A DNA stretch of 64,000 nt from Cercospora beticola. Lineage: Eukaryota > Ascomycota > Dothideomycetes > Mycosphaerellales > Mycosphaerellaceae. Where the stretch lies: assembly GCF_033473495.1 (NCBI RefSeq), contig NC_088935.1:930001-994000 (forward strand), in the 5' to 3' direction. The position numbers and the translations under genes were made by a program. Below, one piece after another: positions 46,460 to 57,444 of this stretch. The notes below the pieces were generated by a model. It saw only the letters and a program-made list of their open reading frames with translations. It had not been told where the DNA came from and made no database searches. How positions within the stretch are numbered: the stretch's first letter is position 1; the number at the start of each line of letters is the position of its first letter.

Positions 46460-47755
46460 GTGCATTGCTGTTGCTCGATATTCGTACCTGCTCTATTACT
46501 GCGATTGTTCTTACCTTGACAGCGCTTCTCCATAGATGGCCCGCGGCCGTGTCTCCGAGCATCAAAAATCTATCTGCGCCCATTCGCATGAAGCTGTGTT
46601 TATCCGCGACCGTCTGTTTCAAGTATCCTGCCGAAGCCCCCCAGCAGTTTCATCGCCGTGAGACCATCTCCTGCAGCGCGCTTCCAATGCCTGCCGCTCG
46701 ACCTCTACTCGGGACATGTGGACGTCGACGATGTTTGGCAGCAACTGTCAACCACCGACGCAGCTGGCACGACTGACACCGCGGTCCTGCAAGACTGAAG
46801 ATTCGTGCGTCGGTTGGGGAAGGCGAACGATCGGACCCAGCGCTGTGATCGTCAGCGGCCGAGGGAAGCGCGAATGGCGTCCACGTTGTCGCAATGCTTG
46901 GTCCGTCCAGCAGCACGAAGGAGCATAGTCCTGTCGCAGCACAGCAGAAGCAACAACAGCCGGGGTTGTGCAAAGATACACCAGCTTTATGCAGTGCCGA
47001 GAGGGAGATGGCAGTGGAGCAGACACGACGAACCGACTCGCGGCCAGAGATTCGAGAACGCGAAGCATCGAAACCGCGTCACGATCAGTGGATTCCACAG
47101 CTCCCACGCCGACATCCATTCGCCAATTCGCTGTTCACCCGCGCCGCTCGAACTTCGGCCGCTTGGCGAGCCCCATCAACAACAACGCTGGGACAGCTTA
47201 TCGCCCTGTGACAGTGACGAGGGCCCGCAGCATAACCACGACAGAATCAGTGCTGAGTGGCCGCGCTGTGATTCGTGTGCCTGACTTTTGCTGGGCCTTC
47301 TCTGTCCAGACATGTGAAGTCCAGGGATCTCCGCCAAACTGTTCATCTGTACCCTTTTCTCCGTTCGTGCACCAATCCTCCTCCCCAACGCGACTCTTCA
47401 CTCGTTTTCTTGATATCCGCCTCATTAACCAGCTTTCCATCTACTCTTCGACATTCGCTTGCTTCTGAACACCTTTCTCACATCGCAGCCCTACGCATAT
47501 GTCCCAAGAATAGCCAACTTGGCGTGCATACATTTTCACAGACAGCACAAACCTTAATCCATATCGAGCTTGCGACGTCAGAAGGACCCACTCAACAATC
47601 GAGGGCGACGGCAAACGGCTTCCCGATAAACCGACTGACGACCAAGTGCTGGAAGTCGTCGGATCCAACTGCACCTTCCAACACCAACTTCTTTCTTCTA
47701 GGAGCAGCGTTCCAGGTCACTCGTTTCCTGGTTTGCTGTTACCAATACCGCCACC
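46460..47755. other. Gene-poor leader region of the MscS gene
   Basis: About 1.3 kb without a supported gene. Proximal sequence before ATG 47756 is C/T-rich, in keeping with a long fungal 5' UTR and promoter. The short frames here have no recognisable product. Confidence 0.4.
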
Positions 47756-50700
47756 ATGACGACCCCAGTGGACGAGAGGCCGGAGCCGACATATGTACAA
47801 CCATCATACAACATGAGCAATCCCGGTCGAAATAGTATCGAACGACAATCATTACCTTCATACAACGTCAACAACACTGCACATCGAGGAGGTCGCGCCA
47901 ATAGCTCGGACGATGGGACCATGATTGGAGACCATGAGGCAAATGGGAATCAATATCAAAACGAAAAAGAGAGTCTGGACCGCAGCAATGAGCATCTTGG
48001 AGTTCACACCAGACAACGAAGTGGCAGCCATCTCACCCTGGACACCCAATACGAGCCCGGAGATCCCCTTCGGAACATTGCCTCACCCTCGCAAGCTCGA
48101 GAACAGACAACTAGACTGGATGATGATCTTACGCTTCTCAAAATCGAACGTCAAATTTCGCGTCAAGAAGAGGATGCTCTTTCCAAAGTCAAGAGCCAAG
48201 GAGGAGAGACTTATCGAAGCAAATCGCGAACGCGTGTAGAACACGTCGATGAGTTTGATGAGGCGACGAATCCAGTACATGAGAAGACCCAGGTCTACAA
48301 GCCGGTCGAACATCCGACCACGAAAGTCGGCAAGTTTTTGAAAAAAGTACATCAGTCCAACTTTTTGATCCGCTGGTTCACATACATGCTGCCAGTGACG
48401 CTGATTTTACTGATACCATTGCTGCTTGGCGCGCTGGTGTTCAAGGATGCCACCGTGGGCGGTGTATACCTGATGTGGTTCATGATCTGGCTCGAGATTG
48501 TCTGGCTCACTCTTTGGGCGGGCAGAATGCTGGCGAAGTGTCTACCCTGGCCCATCGGCATGGTATCCAGCTTGTTTACCAACAACAGCAAAAAGTGGCG
48601 AGATATGGGCAAGCAGCTCGAGCTTCCGGCAACACTATTTTTCTGGTGGCTGGCCATCGAAATCTCCTTCTTGCCGACCATGAAGAGCCACCAACGGGAC
48701 CATGGCTACGACTATACGGCATCGTGGATGAACACCATGAACAAGGTTCTTGTTAGTTTCATGGTGGGAGCTATTCTCAACTTTGTGGAAAAAATCATTA
48801 TTCAACTCATTGCCATCAGCTTCCACCTGAGGACGTATGCTGACCGCATCGAAATCAACAAATTTCAGATCGGCTCGCTAGTAAAGCTCTACAAGTTCTC
48901 CAAGGAAAAGATTGAGATGGATGACGCTGAATTCGAAGAACGAACGGAGCCCGCTAGTGGCGCTCGAACTCCTGGCCAGGCCTTCAATGAAGCCAAGCAA
49001 GCTGCTAAACAGGGTTTGAGCAAGTTTGGCGACGTGGCTGGCAAGGTCGCAGGCGATTTCACTGGCAAAACTGTTACCAAGAGCACGCATCCACACCAAG
49101 TCGTTCTGACACTGCTTAGCTCAACAACTGGCGCTCAAGTGCTCGCTCGTCGTCTTTACCGCACCTTCGCTCGCGAAGACATTGAGACTGTCGTAGCAGA
49201 TGACCTCCGACCTGCTTTCGAGAACGATGATGAAGCTACTGCTGCCTTCACAATGTTCGACAAGGACATGAATGGCGACATCAGCATGGAAGAGCTTGAG
49301 GCTGTTTGCGTCGAAATCGGTCGCGAGCGAAAGAGCATCACTGCGTCCCTCAAGGACTTGGACAGCGTCGTGGGCAAGCTTGACGATGTCTTCATGTTCA
49401 TTGTCTGCGTCATTGTCATCCTGGTCTTGATTTCCCTCATCTCGACTTCGGCTGCTGGAGTACTCACATCGGCTGGTAGCGCAGTCTTGGCACTTTCATG
49501 GCTTTTCAGCGCAACCGCTCAGGAATTTTTGCAATCCGTCATCTTCGTTTTCGTCAAGCATCCTTTCGATGTCGGCGATCGTGTTGGCATCTACGGAAAC
49601 ACAGGTGCTCTTCTTCGAGGAGACGACTACTTCGTCAAGGAGATCGCATTGCTGTACACCGAGTTCAAGAAAATGGAGGGACACATTGTGCAGGCACCAA
49701 ACAGCTATCTCAACACCCTTTTCATCCTGAATCAGCGTCGTTCCGGAGGTCTCGCAGAAGCTGTCAGCATTACCATCAAGTTCGGAACCACTCTTGATCA
49801 GATCGATGGACTGCGAACCAAGCTCCTCGAATTCGTCAAGTCTGAGAAGCGCGAGTACCAAGGGAACATCCTGACAGAGCTGCGCGACATCGTGGAAGTA
49901 CATTCGATGAACTTGAACGTCGTCTTCTTCTACAAGTCGAACTGGCAGAACGAAGGATTGCGTCTCGCTCGCCGAAACAAATTTATCTGTGCTATGATGG
50001 TTACCATGCAAGAATTGGGCATCGAAGGACCATACATGCGCTTCCCAGGAATGCGCGAGAGCTTCCCAATGTACTTGTCGAACATTCCACATGTTGGAAC
50101 CACTGGCGCTGGACATGGCGGGACACCAGATAACCCTTACGGCAACCCACCAGCAGGCTCGGAGAACAATGAGGGCGGCTACCAAGATCCACCATTTGTT
50201 GCTCCAGAAGGTGGCGCAACTGGTGGCTCACAGTTTCCTCCTCGCTCGCGTGGCTCGATCATGAAGACTGGTGGTACCGGTAGACCCCGCGGCGAATCTC
50301 TTTCTCACATGAGCAAGCGAGTCGATTTCAGCTTGGGCATGAAGAGCTACGCTGCTATGGGCGACTTGTCTGGTGATGTCTACGAAGACCGCAACAGTGA
50401 CCGACCTCGTATGGAGATAATTCAAGCTTCACGTGAGCGCGAACGAGAACGTTCCGAAGCTCGCGCCTCACAGGAACGCGCCGCTTCTGCCCGTGGTGGA
50501 AGCACGGAGTCAGCTCGTACCAGTGCTCGCGACAATTTCGTTCCTGGAGGTCTGGCAAGACGATCGACAGATGTGTCATTGAGAGCGAGAAGCAGTCTGC
50601 ATCGAAATCGCTTCTTCGGACGGTCCTCGCATAGCGCCGAGGGCGCTGCGGCCGATGAAATGGAGCGTGGAATCGCGATGGCGGGGATTCCGGAGGAGGC

Positions 50701-50956
50701 TGCTAGGAATTCTCCCACTGGTACGAATCAACGACTTGATCCGCGCACGGGAATAATTTCTCCTGCGGCCTGGAGAACCACGACGGACGAGGACAATGCC
50801 AACGGGCCTCGTCATGTTTCAGTGGAGACTGCTCCGGAGCTGCCCCATCAAGTGAGCGGCAGTGGCAACTTGGGCGATGTGCCGCATGTCAATGCTGCTG
50901 CTGCGCCAGATGGACATAGAAGTCTTGCTGGCAGCAGAGCTCAGACTTTCCGGTAG
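47756..50956 (+). CDS. EF-hand mechanosensitive ion channel (MscS/Msy type)
   Basis: A single exon of 1066 residues starting in a GCCACCATGAC context. Residues 1-200 are hydrophilic. Helices follow at ~205-225 ([22 protein letters not shown]), ~232-252, ~285-300 and ~325-345. An EF-hand loop [12 protein letters not shown] is near 500. Another hydrophobic segment, [16 protein letters not shown], starts near 545, then comes the pore/beta domain [23 protein letters not shown] near 591. This order (helices, EF-hand, MscS pore) is that of fission-yeast Msy1/Msy2, which sit in ER membranes and control Ca2+ during hypo-osmotic shock. The last ~230 residues are Arg/Ser/Gly-rich and disordered. Subcellular site is inferred from the family. 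Confidence 0.92.
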   Translation: MTTPVDERPEPTYVQPSYNMSNPGRNSIERQSLPSYNVNNTAHRGGRANSSDDGTMIGDHEANGNQYQNEKESLDRSNEHLGVHTRQRSGSHLTLDTQYEPGDPLRNIASPSQAREQTTRLDDDLTLLKIERQISRQEEDALSKVKSQGGETYRSKSRTRVEHVDEFDEATNPVHEKTQVYKPVEHPTTKVGKFLKKVHQSNFLIRWFTYMLPVTLILLIPLLLGALVFKDATVGGVYLMWFMIWLEIVWLTLWAGRMLAKCLPWPIGMVSSLFTNNSKKWRDMGKQLELPATLFFWWLAIEISFLPTMKSHQRDHGYDYTASWMNTMNKVLVSFMVGAILNFVEKIIIQLIAISFHLRTYADRIEINKFQIGSLVKLYKFSKEKIEMDDAEFEERTEPASGARTPGQAFNEAKQAAKQGLSKFGDVAGKVAGDFTGKTVTKSTHPHQVVLTLLSSTTGAQVLARRLYRTFAREDIETVVADDLRPAFENDDEATAAFTMFDKDMNGDISMEELEAVCVEIGRERKSITASLKDLDSVVGKLDDVFMFIVCVIVILVLISLISTSAAGVLTSAGSAVLALSWLFSATAQEFLQSVIFVFVKHPFDVGDRVGIYGNTGALLRGDDYFVKEIALLYTEFKKMEGHIVQAPNSYLNTLFILNQRRSGGLAEAVSITIKFGTTLDQIDGLRTKLLEFVKSEKREYQGNILTELRDIVEVHSMNLNVVFFYKSNWQNEGLRLARRNKFICAMMVTMQELGIEGPYMRFPGMRESFPMYLSNIPHVGTTGAGHGGTPDNPYGNPPAGSENNEGGYQDPPFVAPEGGATGGSQFPPRSRGSIMKTGGTGRPRGESLSHMSKRVDFSLGMKSYAAMGDLSGDVYEDRNSDRPRMEIIQASRERERERSEARASQERAASARGGSTESARTSARDNFVPGGLARRSTDVSLRARSSLHRNRFFGRSSHSAEGAAADEMERGIAMAGIPEEAARNSPTGTNQRLDPRTGIISPAAWRTTTDEDNANGPRHVSVETAPELPHQVSGSGNLGDVPHVNAAAAPDGHRSLAGSRAQTFR

Positions 50957-52268
50957 ATGATACATCTGTTGAGAGGCTATGGGTTGCTTTGGTGCGCTGG
51001 AGTTGACGAGTTATACACTTGGGTGGGATGTGGCATAGCACTGGAAATAACGAACAGAACGGAACACGGAAACGGCCTGAAATGGGAGCATAGAAATAGA
51101 TCAGATGTTACTATTACTGAATTACTGACTGCGAAGAATGCAGACGGAGTGAGAAGATAGAGAAGATGGCAAGCACTGATGAAAGGCTCTCGATGAAATG
51201 CAAAAACTACTATGCCTTCGTTCGATCTTGTATTTTGCGCTCCATGATGGAAAGAGTGAGTATCACGTCACGTTGAGTGGACTAGAACATGGGAGTCTTT
51301 GATTGTGGGTTGTTGATTGTTTGGTCGTAATTGCGATTGTTGTTTAAATGTCTGAAGTCGTTGCTGCCTGAGGATAGCTCGTGGTTTGATGCTTGGTTGT
51401 TTCCACAAGGAAACAAACACCAACGACAAACTTTCGCATGTGTTTTCTACGTGCGTGCACGCGTCATGTGCAGTATAAATTGCTGTCTGTGTCCCTATCC
51501 AAGGAACGCATCTGGCTTGTCATTTCACTATGTGGTGAATTACATTGAGGTTCGGCTGCTAGGATGGGGGTTGAGACTTGCTGTGAGTGAATTAGGAGCC
51601 CTTCAGAGATGTTGAGTTTTGGCTGATTGACACATAATGAAAAAAGGAAATGCTTTTCAGATGCAGGATTGCATGTGAGAATTGGAGGGCCACGAATTGC
51701 AAGACTTTCACATGGGTGACTCTCTTGAAAGCCTGGTTGCTTCAGCTATGGCTGGGCGTGACCGATCATGTGAAAACAAGGACAACATCACAGAAGTCAG
51801 CATGAACTCTGAACTTGCAGCTGATCCTCATGTGGAAGAACGACGTCCTGACACGTCCAGTCATCAAGTTGCGTGGTAGACTTTCAGGACATGATGTTTC
51901 TCTACCATGTTTCCCTTTGGTGGCCTCAAAAGGCTGTCCTTAAAATTTCTGGGCAATTCTCACATGCTTAAATACTACAGGCCTCCCCGATAGCGTGCAA
52001 CTCTCAAAGCTCACAAGATCGCCTTTCACAACACAACAGATCCACTTCGTTTTCAGGAGACACGTGAGGTACGCCACATTCACCTTATATTCACTTCTTT
52101 CGGACTATATTCACCACTTGAGAATTCACCTTGGCCAGGCAGCTACCGGTGCGAAAAGGATATAAGCCACGAAAACTCTTCGACTTCTATACTAACCAAC
52201 AAGATCACTCACACCAGACTACCTTCGATCAACTTCTCACCCCTCCTTCAAGCCTTTCTTACTCCAAC
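50957..52268. other. Intergenic, leader of exonuclease-like gene
   Basis: 1.3 kb with no supported gene; T/G-rich in the proximal part (TTGTTGATTGTTTGGTCG). The exonuclease frame is open upstream to 52131, but only from a TTG; the first ATG in frame is 52269. Confidence 0.4.
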
Positions 52269-53798
52269 ATGTCTAACGTCATGAACTTTCTCCCTCTCCT
52301 AGACTCGAGCCGCGACTCCGAGACTCGAACCGATGCCGAAATCGCCTCCAAACTGACTACGGAGGCACTCAGAGAAGAGCTCGCTCGCCGACAACACCAC
52401 GAAGTCCCTTTCACCTGGTCCGAAGAACTCGTCACCCCTTCTGGAGCTTGGGCCTTCCAAACCGAAGCTTCTCTCAGCGACACCGCTGTAGCATGTGCCT
52501 CCCTCGCGGCCACCGGTAATCGTCGAATTGGACTCTGCGCCGCCTCGATCAAAGGTGATAGCAGTGAGGAATCCGAAGTGCAGACCTTGAAGAACAAGGT
52601 CGAAGGAGTTATCACCAACCTTTCGAAGATTATAGAGGCGGCGTATAGAGTCATGCGTCCCACTCTCTATCTCGATGCCTCATTCGATGCCTTGACAGAG
52701 GAATTTGGGGCCCTTTTGACGGCGTTGAAGGAGCAGAAGAGGCCAGTACAGGAGGATGTTGAGGTGCCTAAGGAGAGACCACAGGAGAGTTTGCCAGAGA
52801 CGGAGATTGTGGTTGTTGAGACTGAGGAGGGTGTTGCGGAGATGGTTGACACGATCACTGCATGTCTCGAGGGAACGGCAGCATGCGAGGCCAAGGAGCC
52901 GCAACTTGCTGTTGATTTGGAGGGTGTGAGTCTGGGGAGAGACGGCGACATCTCCATTGTCCAAATCTTCCTCGCTCCGAAGAAGGTCTGCTTCCTGGTC
53001 GACGTTTTTACTCTGGGAAGCGTGGCCTTCAAGACGGCTGGCAGAGTCTCGAGAACCACGACTATCGCATCTCTTCTGGAAGACCCACAGGTCAAGAAAC
53101 TCCTCTTCGATTGCCGCACCGACAACGAAGCTCTGGCACACCTCTACGGTGTCCATATGCGTGGAGTTGTGGACGTACAACTCATGTACTCCGCAACACG
53201 AACCGAAACTCGACAGAGAACGAAGCTGTTCGCTCTCAGCTTGGTGGCGACACGCTGCGCCAACATATCCAAAGACGACGAAGCAAACTTCCATTCGATC
53301 AACAACTGGGGAATGGCCGCTCTGGTGTTGGGAGGAAAGACAACCCAGTGTTATATGGAAGAGCAGAGAATGAATGCTCTCGTTCTGAATGAAGAGCCTG
53401 ATATGAAGGACGCTTGGGAGGACTTCAAGGTGAGAGTGGATTGTGTGAAGGAGACGGAGGGGTACGCGATGTGTAATGAGAGGCCACTCAGCTCGCTTGC
53501 TCAGAGATACTGCGCACAAGACGTGGCATTGCTGGGGAGGATTTGGAGGTATTGCCGCGACCACGAAGCGTGGAATCAAGACTGGGAGGAGCGAGTGAGC
53601 AAGGAGACGCAGAGCAGGCTGGCAATGGCTGACCTTCCCACATCGACGCTCTCTTCTATGACGAGAGACGACTGGACCAAAGCTCCAGAAGGATGGGCTG
53701 AAATCGAGCAGGTCAGCCGAGTTACTGGAAAGGTCATAAAGAAGGGGAAAGGAAAGTCTAAGGCAAAGGCGACGAAGGTCGACAGTGGATCCTGGTAA
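52269..53798 (+). CDS. 3'-5' exonuclease-domain protein (DEDD type)
   Basis: 509 residues from the first in-frame ATG (MSNVMNFLPLL). The N-terminal ~200 residues are helical without a family call. The RNase D/WRN-like exonuclease core follows: DLEG with Asp216 and Glu218 (AVDLEGVSLGRDGDISIVQIF), LLFDCRTDNEALAHL, VVDVQLM and LSSLAQRYCAQDVALL supplying the last acidic position. The DEDD metal ligands therefore appear present. The tail is Lys-rich (KKGKGKSKAKATKV). Such fungal proteins trim RNA or DNA 3' ends; the natural substrate is unknown. Several related paralogues are common in Dothideomycetes. It lies just upstream of the repeat-peptide gene, with stops convergent. Confidence 0.85.
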   Translation: MSNVMNFLPLLDSSRDSETRTDAEIASKLTTEALREELARRQHHEVPFTWSEELVTPSGAWAFQTEASLSDTAVACASLAATGNRRIGLCAASIKGDSSEESEVQTLKNKVEGVITNLSKIIEAAYRVMRPTLYLDASFDALTEEFGALLTALKEQKRPVQEDVEVPKERPQESLPETEIVVVETEEGVAEMVDTITACLEGTAACEAKEPQLAVDLEGVSLGRDGDISIVQIFLAPKKVCFLVDVFTLGSVAFKTAGRVSRTTTIASLLEDPQVKKLLFDCRTDNEALAHLYGVHMRGVVDVQLMYSATRTETRQRTKLFALSLVATRCANISKDDEANFHSINNWGMAALVLGGKTTQCYMEEQRMNALVLNEEPDMKDAWEDFKVRVDCVKETEGYAMCNERPLSSLAQRYCAQDVALLGRIWRYCRDHEAWNQDWEERVSKETQSRLAMADLPTSTLSSMTRDDWTKAPEGWAEIEQVSRVTGKVIKKGKGKSKAKATKVDSGSW

Positions 53799-54088
53799 GG
53801 CCAGGTCGCAGACGAGAAAGACAGAGAACCAGAGAAATGAAAAGTCGTGAAATTTTCACACAAAAACCCTTTGCGTTGCGATTTGAATGATAAAAGTATA
53901 TGCTTCAGATCTAAAAAAAGTAGAAAAGCACCCCGCTGCTATTGAGTTTGGTTGTAACAGCGCAGAGATTCGCAACGCTTTCGACAAAAATGCAATGCCC
54001 TCCATCGATGTTGCTTGATGAATTGAGTCGAAGTACCGCTTGCTGGCTGTCGAAATTGCTTGATGCGCACCGCTTCCTCCATCACCGC

Positions 54089-54244
54089 TTACATCAAAGT
54101 GCAGTCGGTGTAGTAAGGGCCCTTCTTGCCCTGCAGAACGCAATCGGTGTAGTAAGGACCCTTCTTGCCCTGAAGAACGCAGTCGGTGTAGTATGGGCCG
54201 GACTTGCCCTTCTTCTCAGCGAACATTTCGGTGGTGGCGAACAT
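54089..54244 (-). CDS. Tandem-repeat CaaX peptide, candidate a-factor-like pheromone precursor
   Basis: An ORF of 51 codons: ATG at 54244-54242, TAA at 54091-54089, no intron. After the leader MFATTEMFAEKKGKS come three copies of GPYYTDC. Copies 1 and 2 are followed by VLQGKK, and copy 3 ends the protein as CTLM. CTLM fits a CaaX farnesylation box, and each internal copy would expose CVLQ, also CaaX-like. Lys-Lys pairs separate the copies. The 39-bp units vary mostly at synonymous third positions (GGC/GGT, GAC/GAT, CTT/CTG), so the peptide is under purifying selection. Upstream there is a CAACC-rich leader and a GATATAAG TATA-like element. Multi-copy CaaX precursors are known from Rhodosporidium (rhodotorucine A). 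Function here is inferred. Confidence 0.75.
   Translation of the reverse strand: MFATTEMFAEKKGKSGPYYTDCVLQGKKGPYYTDCVLQGKKGPYYTDCTLM
54095..54205. repeat. Three-copy 39-bp tandem repeat encoding the peptide units
   Basis: On the minus strand each unit reads GGY CCN TAC TAC ACC GAY TGC then two to three variable codons and GGC AAG AAG. Units 1 to 3 differ at scattered, mainly third-codon positions. This repeat is coding, not a simple satellite. Confidence 0.8.
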
Positions 54245-54366
54245 CTTGTTTGGTTGGTGGGCTGGTTGGGTTGGTTTGTTGGTGTTGGTGACTGGCTAGC
54301 TAGTTGTCGTAGTGAGTGACTGGTGGTGAGTGAGGGGTTGAGATCTTGGGTTGGGGGATGGGTTCT

Positions 54367-54378
54367 TATATCGCTACA
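54367..54378 (-). promoter_or_regulatory. TATA-like element of the repeat-peptide gene
   Basis: The minus strand reads GATATAAGAA about 125-135 bp before the ATG at 54244, with a CA-rich leader between. The position fits a fungal core promoter and implies the tiny ORF is transcribed strongly. Confidence 0.45.
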
Positions 54379-54520
54379 TTGCTGGTTTTGAAGACAATGG
54401 GTTGCGGTTAGTGATTGTGCTGCTGTTCGCGGTCGCCGAGCATGTGTCTAGAGCGCTGGGCGGTGGAGATTGTGGATTTGGGGTGTTAGTATTGTAGTTG
54501 CGGTCCGGACGTAGTCAGCC

Positions 54521-54531
54521 GAACAAAGGAA
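54521..54531. promoter_or_regulatory. HMG-box-type site upstream of the repeat-peptide gene
   Basis: GAACAAAGGAA on the plus strand, TTCCTTTGTTC on the minus, contains the CTTTGTT core bound by fungal MAT-HMG/Ste11-like regulators of pheromone genes. It sits ~280 bp before the ATG. A 7-mer occurs by chance often, so this is suggestive only. Confidence 0.3.
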
Positions 54532-55492
54532 ATTTTTGAGAAGTTCACCTGTGCACATTTTCCATTGTTCTCATGCAATGAATTGTTCCCTTGCACAATC
54601 AGAACGCATGGCTTGGCTTAGTCTCGTGAACAGTAAGGCTGGCTGTGCAATCGCGGCTAGACTTGAACTTGGAGATTTTGCACGATCCATACCCAGCGCA
54701 TGACTGCAGCGTGTTCCCAATCCGGACCCTAAGCGGAAATGAGCGAGGTGGTAACAAGGGCACACCTGCTTCGGTACACGATGAGCGATTTTGTTCTCCT
54801 CAGCCAAGCTTGAGGCTGTGCTCGTCCCCGCAACCTCGACTACGAAAGCGCAAGATTAAACAAACTTAGCTCACAAGAGACAGGCTTGTCCCTCGTCTTG
54901 TGGTCGATGCTAAGCCAGAGTGCGGTGGCTTTGCTTGGCGAGATGTCACTGATGCATGTCCGCTCGTCGAGCCGCCATAGCTTGATAGCAAGTCACGCCG
55001 ACAGTTGGAGATGAAGGAAAATGCCTCATAGCAGAAGCTGCCCTGGGAAACACGCCTTGTGACGAGCTAAGCGCCCATATGGCCTTCAGCTGGCTGCAAG
55101 CTGTACTCCACCTGTAGGAGCAGCTTGGTTGCGAGGACAAGTGTGCTTGGCCTTCATGTGTGATCTCTTTGCGCATCAGTGGATCGCGCTCGGCGGTAAA
55201 TCAATTCTCGGCGTCATGTGAGGCCTCATTGCTTCTCTGCGGTTTTCGCTGCGGCGGGAGTGGTGGTGGTGGGGTGAAGAGAGGTTGCAAATAGAGTTCA
55301 TTGGATGCCGAACGTGCTGCGAGAAGTCTGCTGCCAAGACCAATGATGGCATTGCCAGAGCTCGCCTGCTCCACTTTGCCAACGGCAGCCATTGACAACG
55401 AGCTATGGCTTTGCGGCGAGAGGTAGAAGTATGTATACACCACTTCCCTTCCCCGAGAGAAGCTGTTTTGGAGCTCCATCTCACAGATCACC

Positions 55493-57052
55493 ATGTCAGG
55501 TCCCATCACGGTCCGCAACCTGACCGCCCAGCCGCTCACCATCAAGCTGGTCGAGCGGTATGACAACCCTGGCTCACGTCGTGCTTCCGTCGATCGACGT
55601 GCCTCTGTAGAAAATGCCAGACCAGTCGACAATTTCCGACGCAAGTCCAGTGCTGGCCTGGGAGCTCTGACGAAGAACCTCACGAATTTGATGAGCAATG
55701 TTACTGGCGGTGGAGAGAGCCATCCGCCTACAAGAGCCGAATTGCCAGATAAGGCCGAAAGCTTCGCCCATAATGATGTGGACATTCGTCTTGAGCCATT
55801 CAGCACCACCAAGACCGATATCAAAGTCGCCGAGCGAGATGCCAACGACATCGTCCGTCTGACGCTCGAAGGCGAAATGGGCGGCAGATGGCGCGTAGAA
55901 GTCCCAACAAGAACAACTCTCACCGAAAAGCTCACCCCTCTCACACCCGATCCCAAGCACGACTATCGCGCCCTATACCTCCAACAATCCGCCTTCGTCG
56001 CCATAATCGAAGACTACAACCCCAAAGCCTGGATGAAAGAATTCCACGACGACACCTCTCTCGCCGCCCTCTCCATCCCCGGAACCCACAACTCCCCAAC
56101 CTACTACAAAGCTCTCCCGTCCGTCCGCTGCCAAGCCGTCTCCCCGCGCGAACAACTCGACAACGGCATCCGCTTCTTCGACATCCGCGTCCAACCCCAA
56201 AACGTCGATGACAGCAAAAACGACGAACTCAACCTCGTCCACGGCGTCTTCCCCATCTCCCTCACCGGCCCTAAAAAGTTCCGCGACCTCCTCAATACCG
56301 TCCGCGAGTTCCTCAAAGAAAATCCCTCGGAAACTGTAATCTTCTCTCTCAAACGTGAAGGTTCTGGTGAAGCAACCGATCAACAACTCTCCCAAATTCT
56401 CCGAGACCACTACACCGGATCCGCAAACACTGAAGCCCAAAATAAATGGTACACGAACCCGAAAGTTCCCAAGCTTGGCGAAGTTCGCGGAAAAATCATC
56501 ATAATGCGACGTTTCGCCCTCTCCGAACGCATAAAATCCGAATGGCAAGGCCGTGGCTGGGGCTTGAACGCCGAAAATTGGGCTTACAATACGCCGGACT
56601 GCACGTACGGAGACGTCCGCGTGCAAGATTTCTGTGAAGTCTTGGAGACAGAAAATATCGATAAGAAAATCGGTCTCTGTTGCGAGCATTTCGAACGAGC
56701 AGCAGAAGTTGTTTGTCCCGTTCCGGGCGTGACGACAGATTCGACGAATCCTGTTCCAGCGGGACCATTGTATGTGAATTTTCTGAGTGCGAGTAATTTT
56801 TGGAAAGTGGGGTGTTGGCCCGATAAGATTGCGGCGAAGTTGAATCCTGCTGTGACGAGTTTCCTGGTGGAGAAGCATGATATTGGGGATAAGGGGGCAG
56901 ATGGGGCGGGGGAGAAAGTACAAGGTGATGGGGGGGTGGGGATTGTGGTTTGTGATTGGGTGGGGAAGGATGGGGATTGGGATTTGATTAGGGCCATTGT
57001 GACGATGAATAGTAAGTTGTTGAAGCAGCAGAGGGGGATTGGGTGGAAGTAG
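55493..57052 (+). CDS. PI-PLC X-domain-like phosphodiesterase
   Basis: A single-exon, 519-residue protein. The N-terminal ~170 residues resemble a small beta domain with Arg/Ser insertions. The catalytic half carries the PLC-X signature: LSIPGTHNSPTYY with His199, DNGIRFFDIRVQ, NLVHGVF with His250 and PSETVIFSLKRE. These are the two active-site histidines and the metal-independent core seen in bacterial PI-PLC-type enzymes. There is no PLC-Y, PH or C2 domain and no signal peptide, so it is unlike eukaryotic PLC-delta. It would cleave phosphatidylinositol or related glycerophosphodiesters, probably intracellularly. The last ~60 residues are Gly-rich (GDKGADGAGEKVQGDGG) before a conserved end, VVCDWVGKDGDWDLI. 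Confidence 0.87.
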   Translation: MSGPITVRNLTAQPLTIKLVERYDNPGSRRASVDRRASVENARPVDNFRRKSSAGLGALTKNLTNLMSNVTGGGESHPPTRAELPDKAESFAHNDVDIRLEPFSTTKTDIKVAERDANDIVRLTLEGEMGGRWRVEVPTRTTLTEKLTPLTPDPKHDYRALYLQQSAFVAIIEDYNPKAWMKEFHDDTSLAALSIPGTHNSPTYYKALPSVRCQAVSPREQLDNGIRFFDIRVQPQNVDDSKNDELNLVHGVFPISLTGPKKFRDLLNTVREFLKENPSETVIFSLKREGSGEATDQQLSQILRDHYTGSANTEAQNKWYTNPKVPKLGEVRGKIIIMRRFALSERIKSEWQGRGWGLNAENWAYNTPDCTYGDVRVQDFCEVLETENIDKKIGLCCEHFERAAEVVCPVPGVTTDSTNPVPAGPLYVNFLSASNFWKVGCWPDKIAAKLNPAVTSFLVEKHDIGDKGADGAGEKVQGDGGVGIVVCDWVGKDGDWDLIRAIVTMNSKLLKQQRGIGWK

Positions 57053-57444
57053 ACCTTTCTTTACTGGAGGGACTGAGCAAGAGATGGAGATGAGATATGA
57101 TGTGACCATGATACCACGCATGACATGAAATGTACAGACGATCGTTTAGAAAGCGTTTGAAGTTTCGATTTACGTACTCAACGGCAGTCTATGAAACCCG
57201 GAGCTGCCGTAGTGAGCTACAGCACTACGTGTCACGTCCACCTCGTTGCGCTCGAACTGATCGTGCTGCCGATGCAGAGTATTCTCATTCGACAATACCA
57301 CATTACATATTCAGCTTCGAAGCAGAGTCTCTCCAGCCGGACGAGATGAGGTATCGTGACATCTGCCTGCTTCGTCTCCTGTAAAGATCTGCATGTTGCA
57401 CATCACAAAGGCGACGGCGGTTAGGCGAGCTCGCTCTTGACACT
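57053..57444. other. Intergenic between convergent genes
   Basis: 392 bp between the phosphodiesterase stop and the stop of the minus-strand coiled-coil gene. No gene seen. Confidence 0.45.

Larger units (their letters stand above)
54245..55492. other. Promoter of the repeat-peptide gene and flank of the phosphodiesterase gene
   Basis: The first ~110 bp (54245-54360) form a C/A-rich leader on the minus strand with ACCAACC repeats. The remainder up to 55492 has no supported gene. It serves as the 5' flank for two genes pointing away from each other. Confidence 0.5.

Noticed and set aside
53942..54319. 125-codon plus-strand frame with repeated GVVRALLAL-type units
   Set aside because: It is the antisense of the tandem-repeat peptide gene. 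The minus strand shows silent-site variation, a CaaX end and a proper leader, so that strand is the coding one.
55973..57121. 382-codon minus-strand frame opposite the phosphodiesterase gene
   Set aside because: An antisense shadow of a strongly biased coding exon; the sense strand carries the catalytic motifs.
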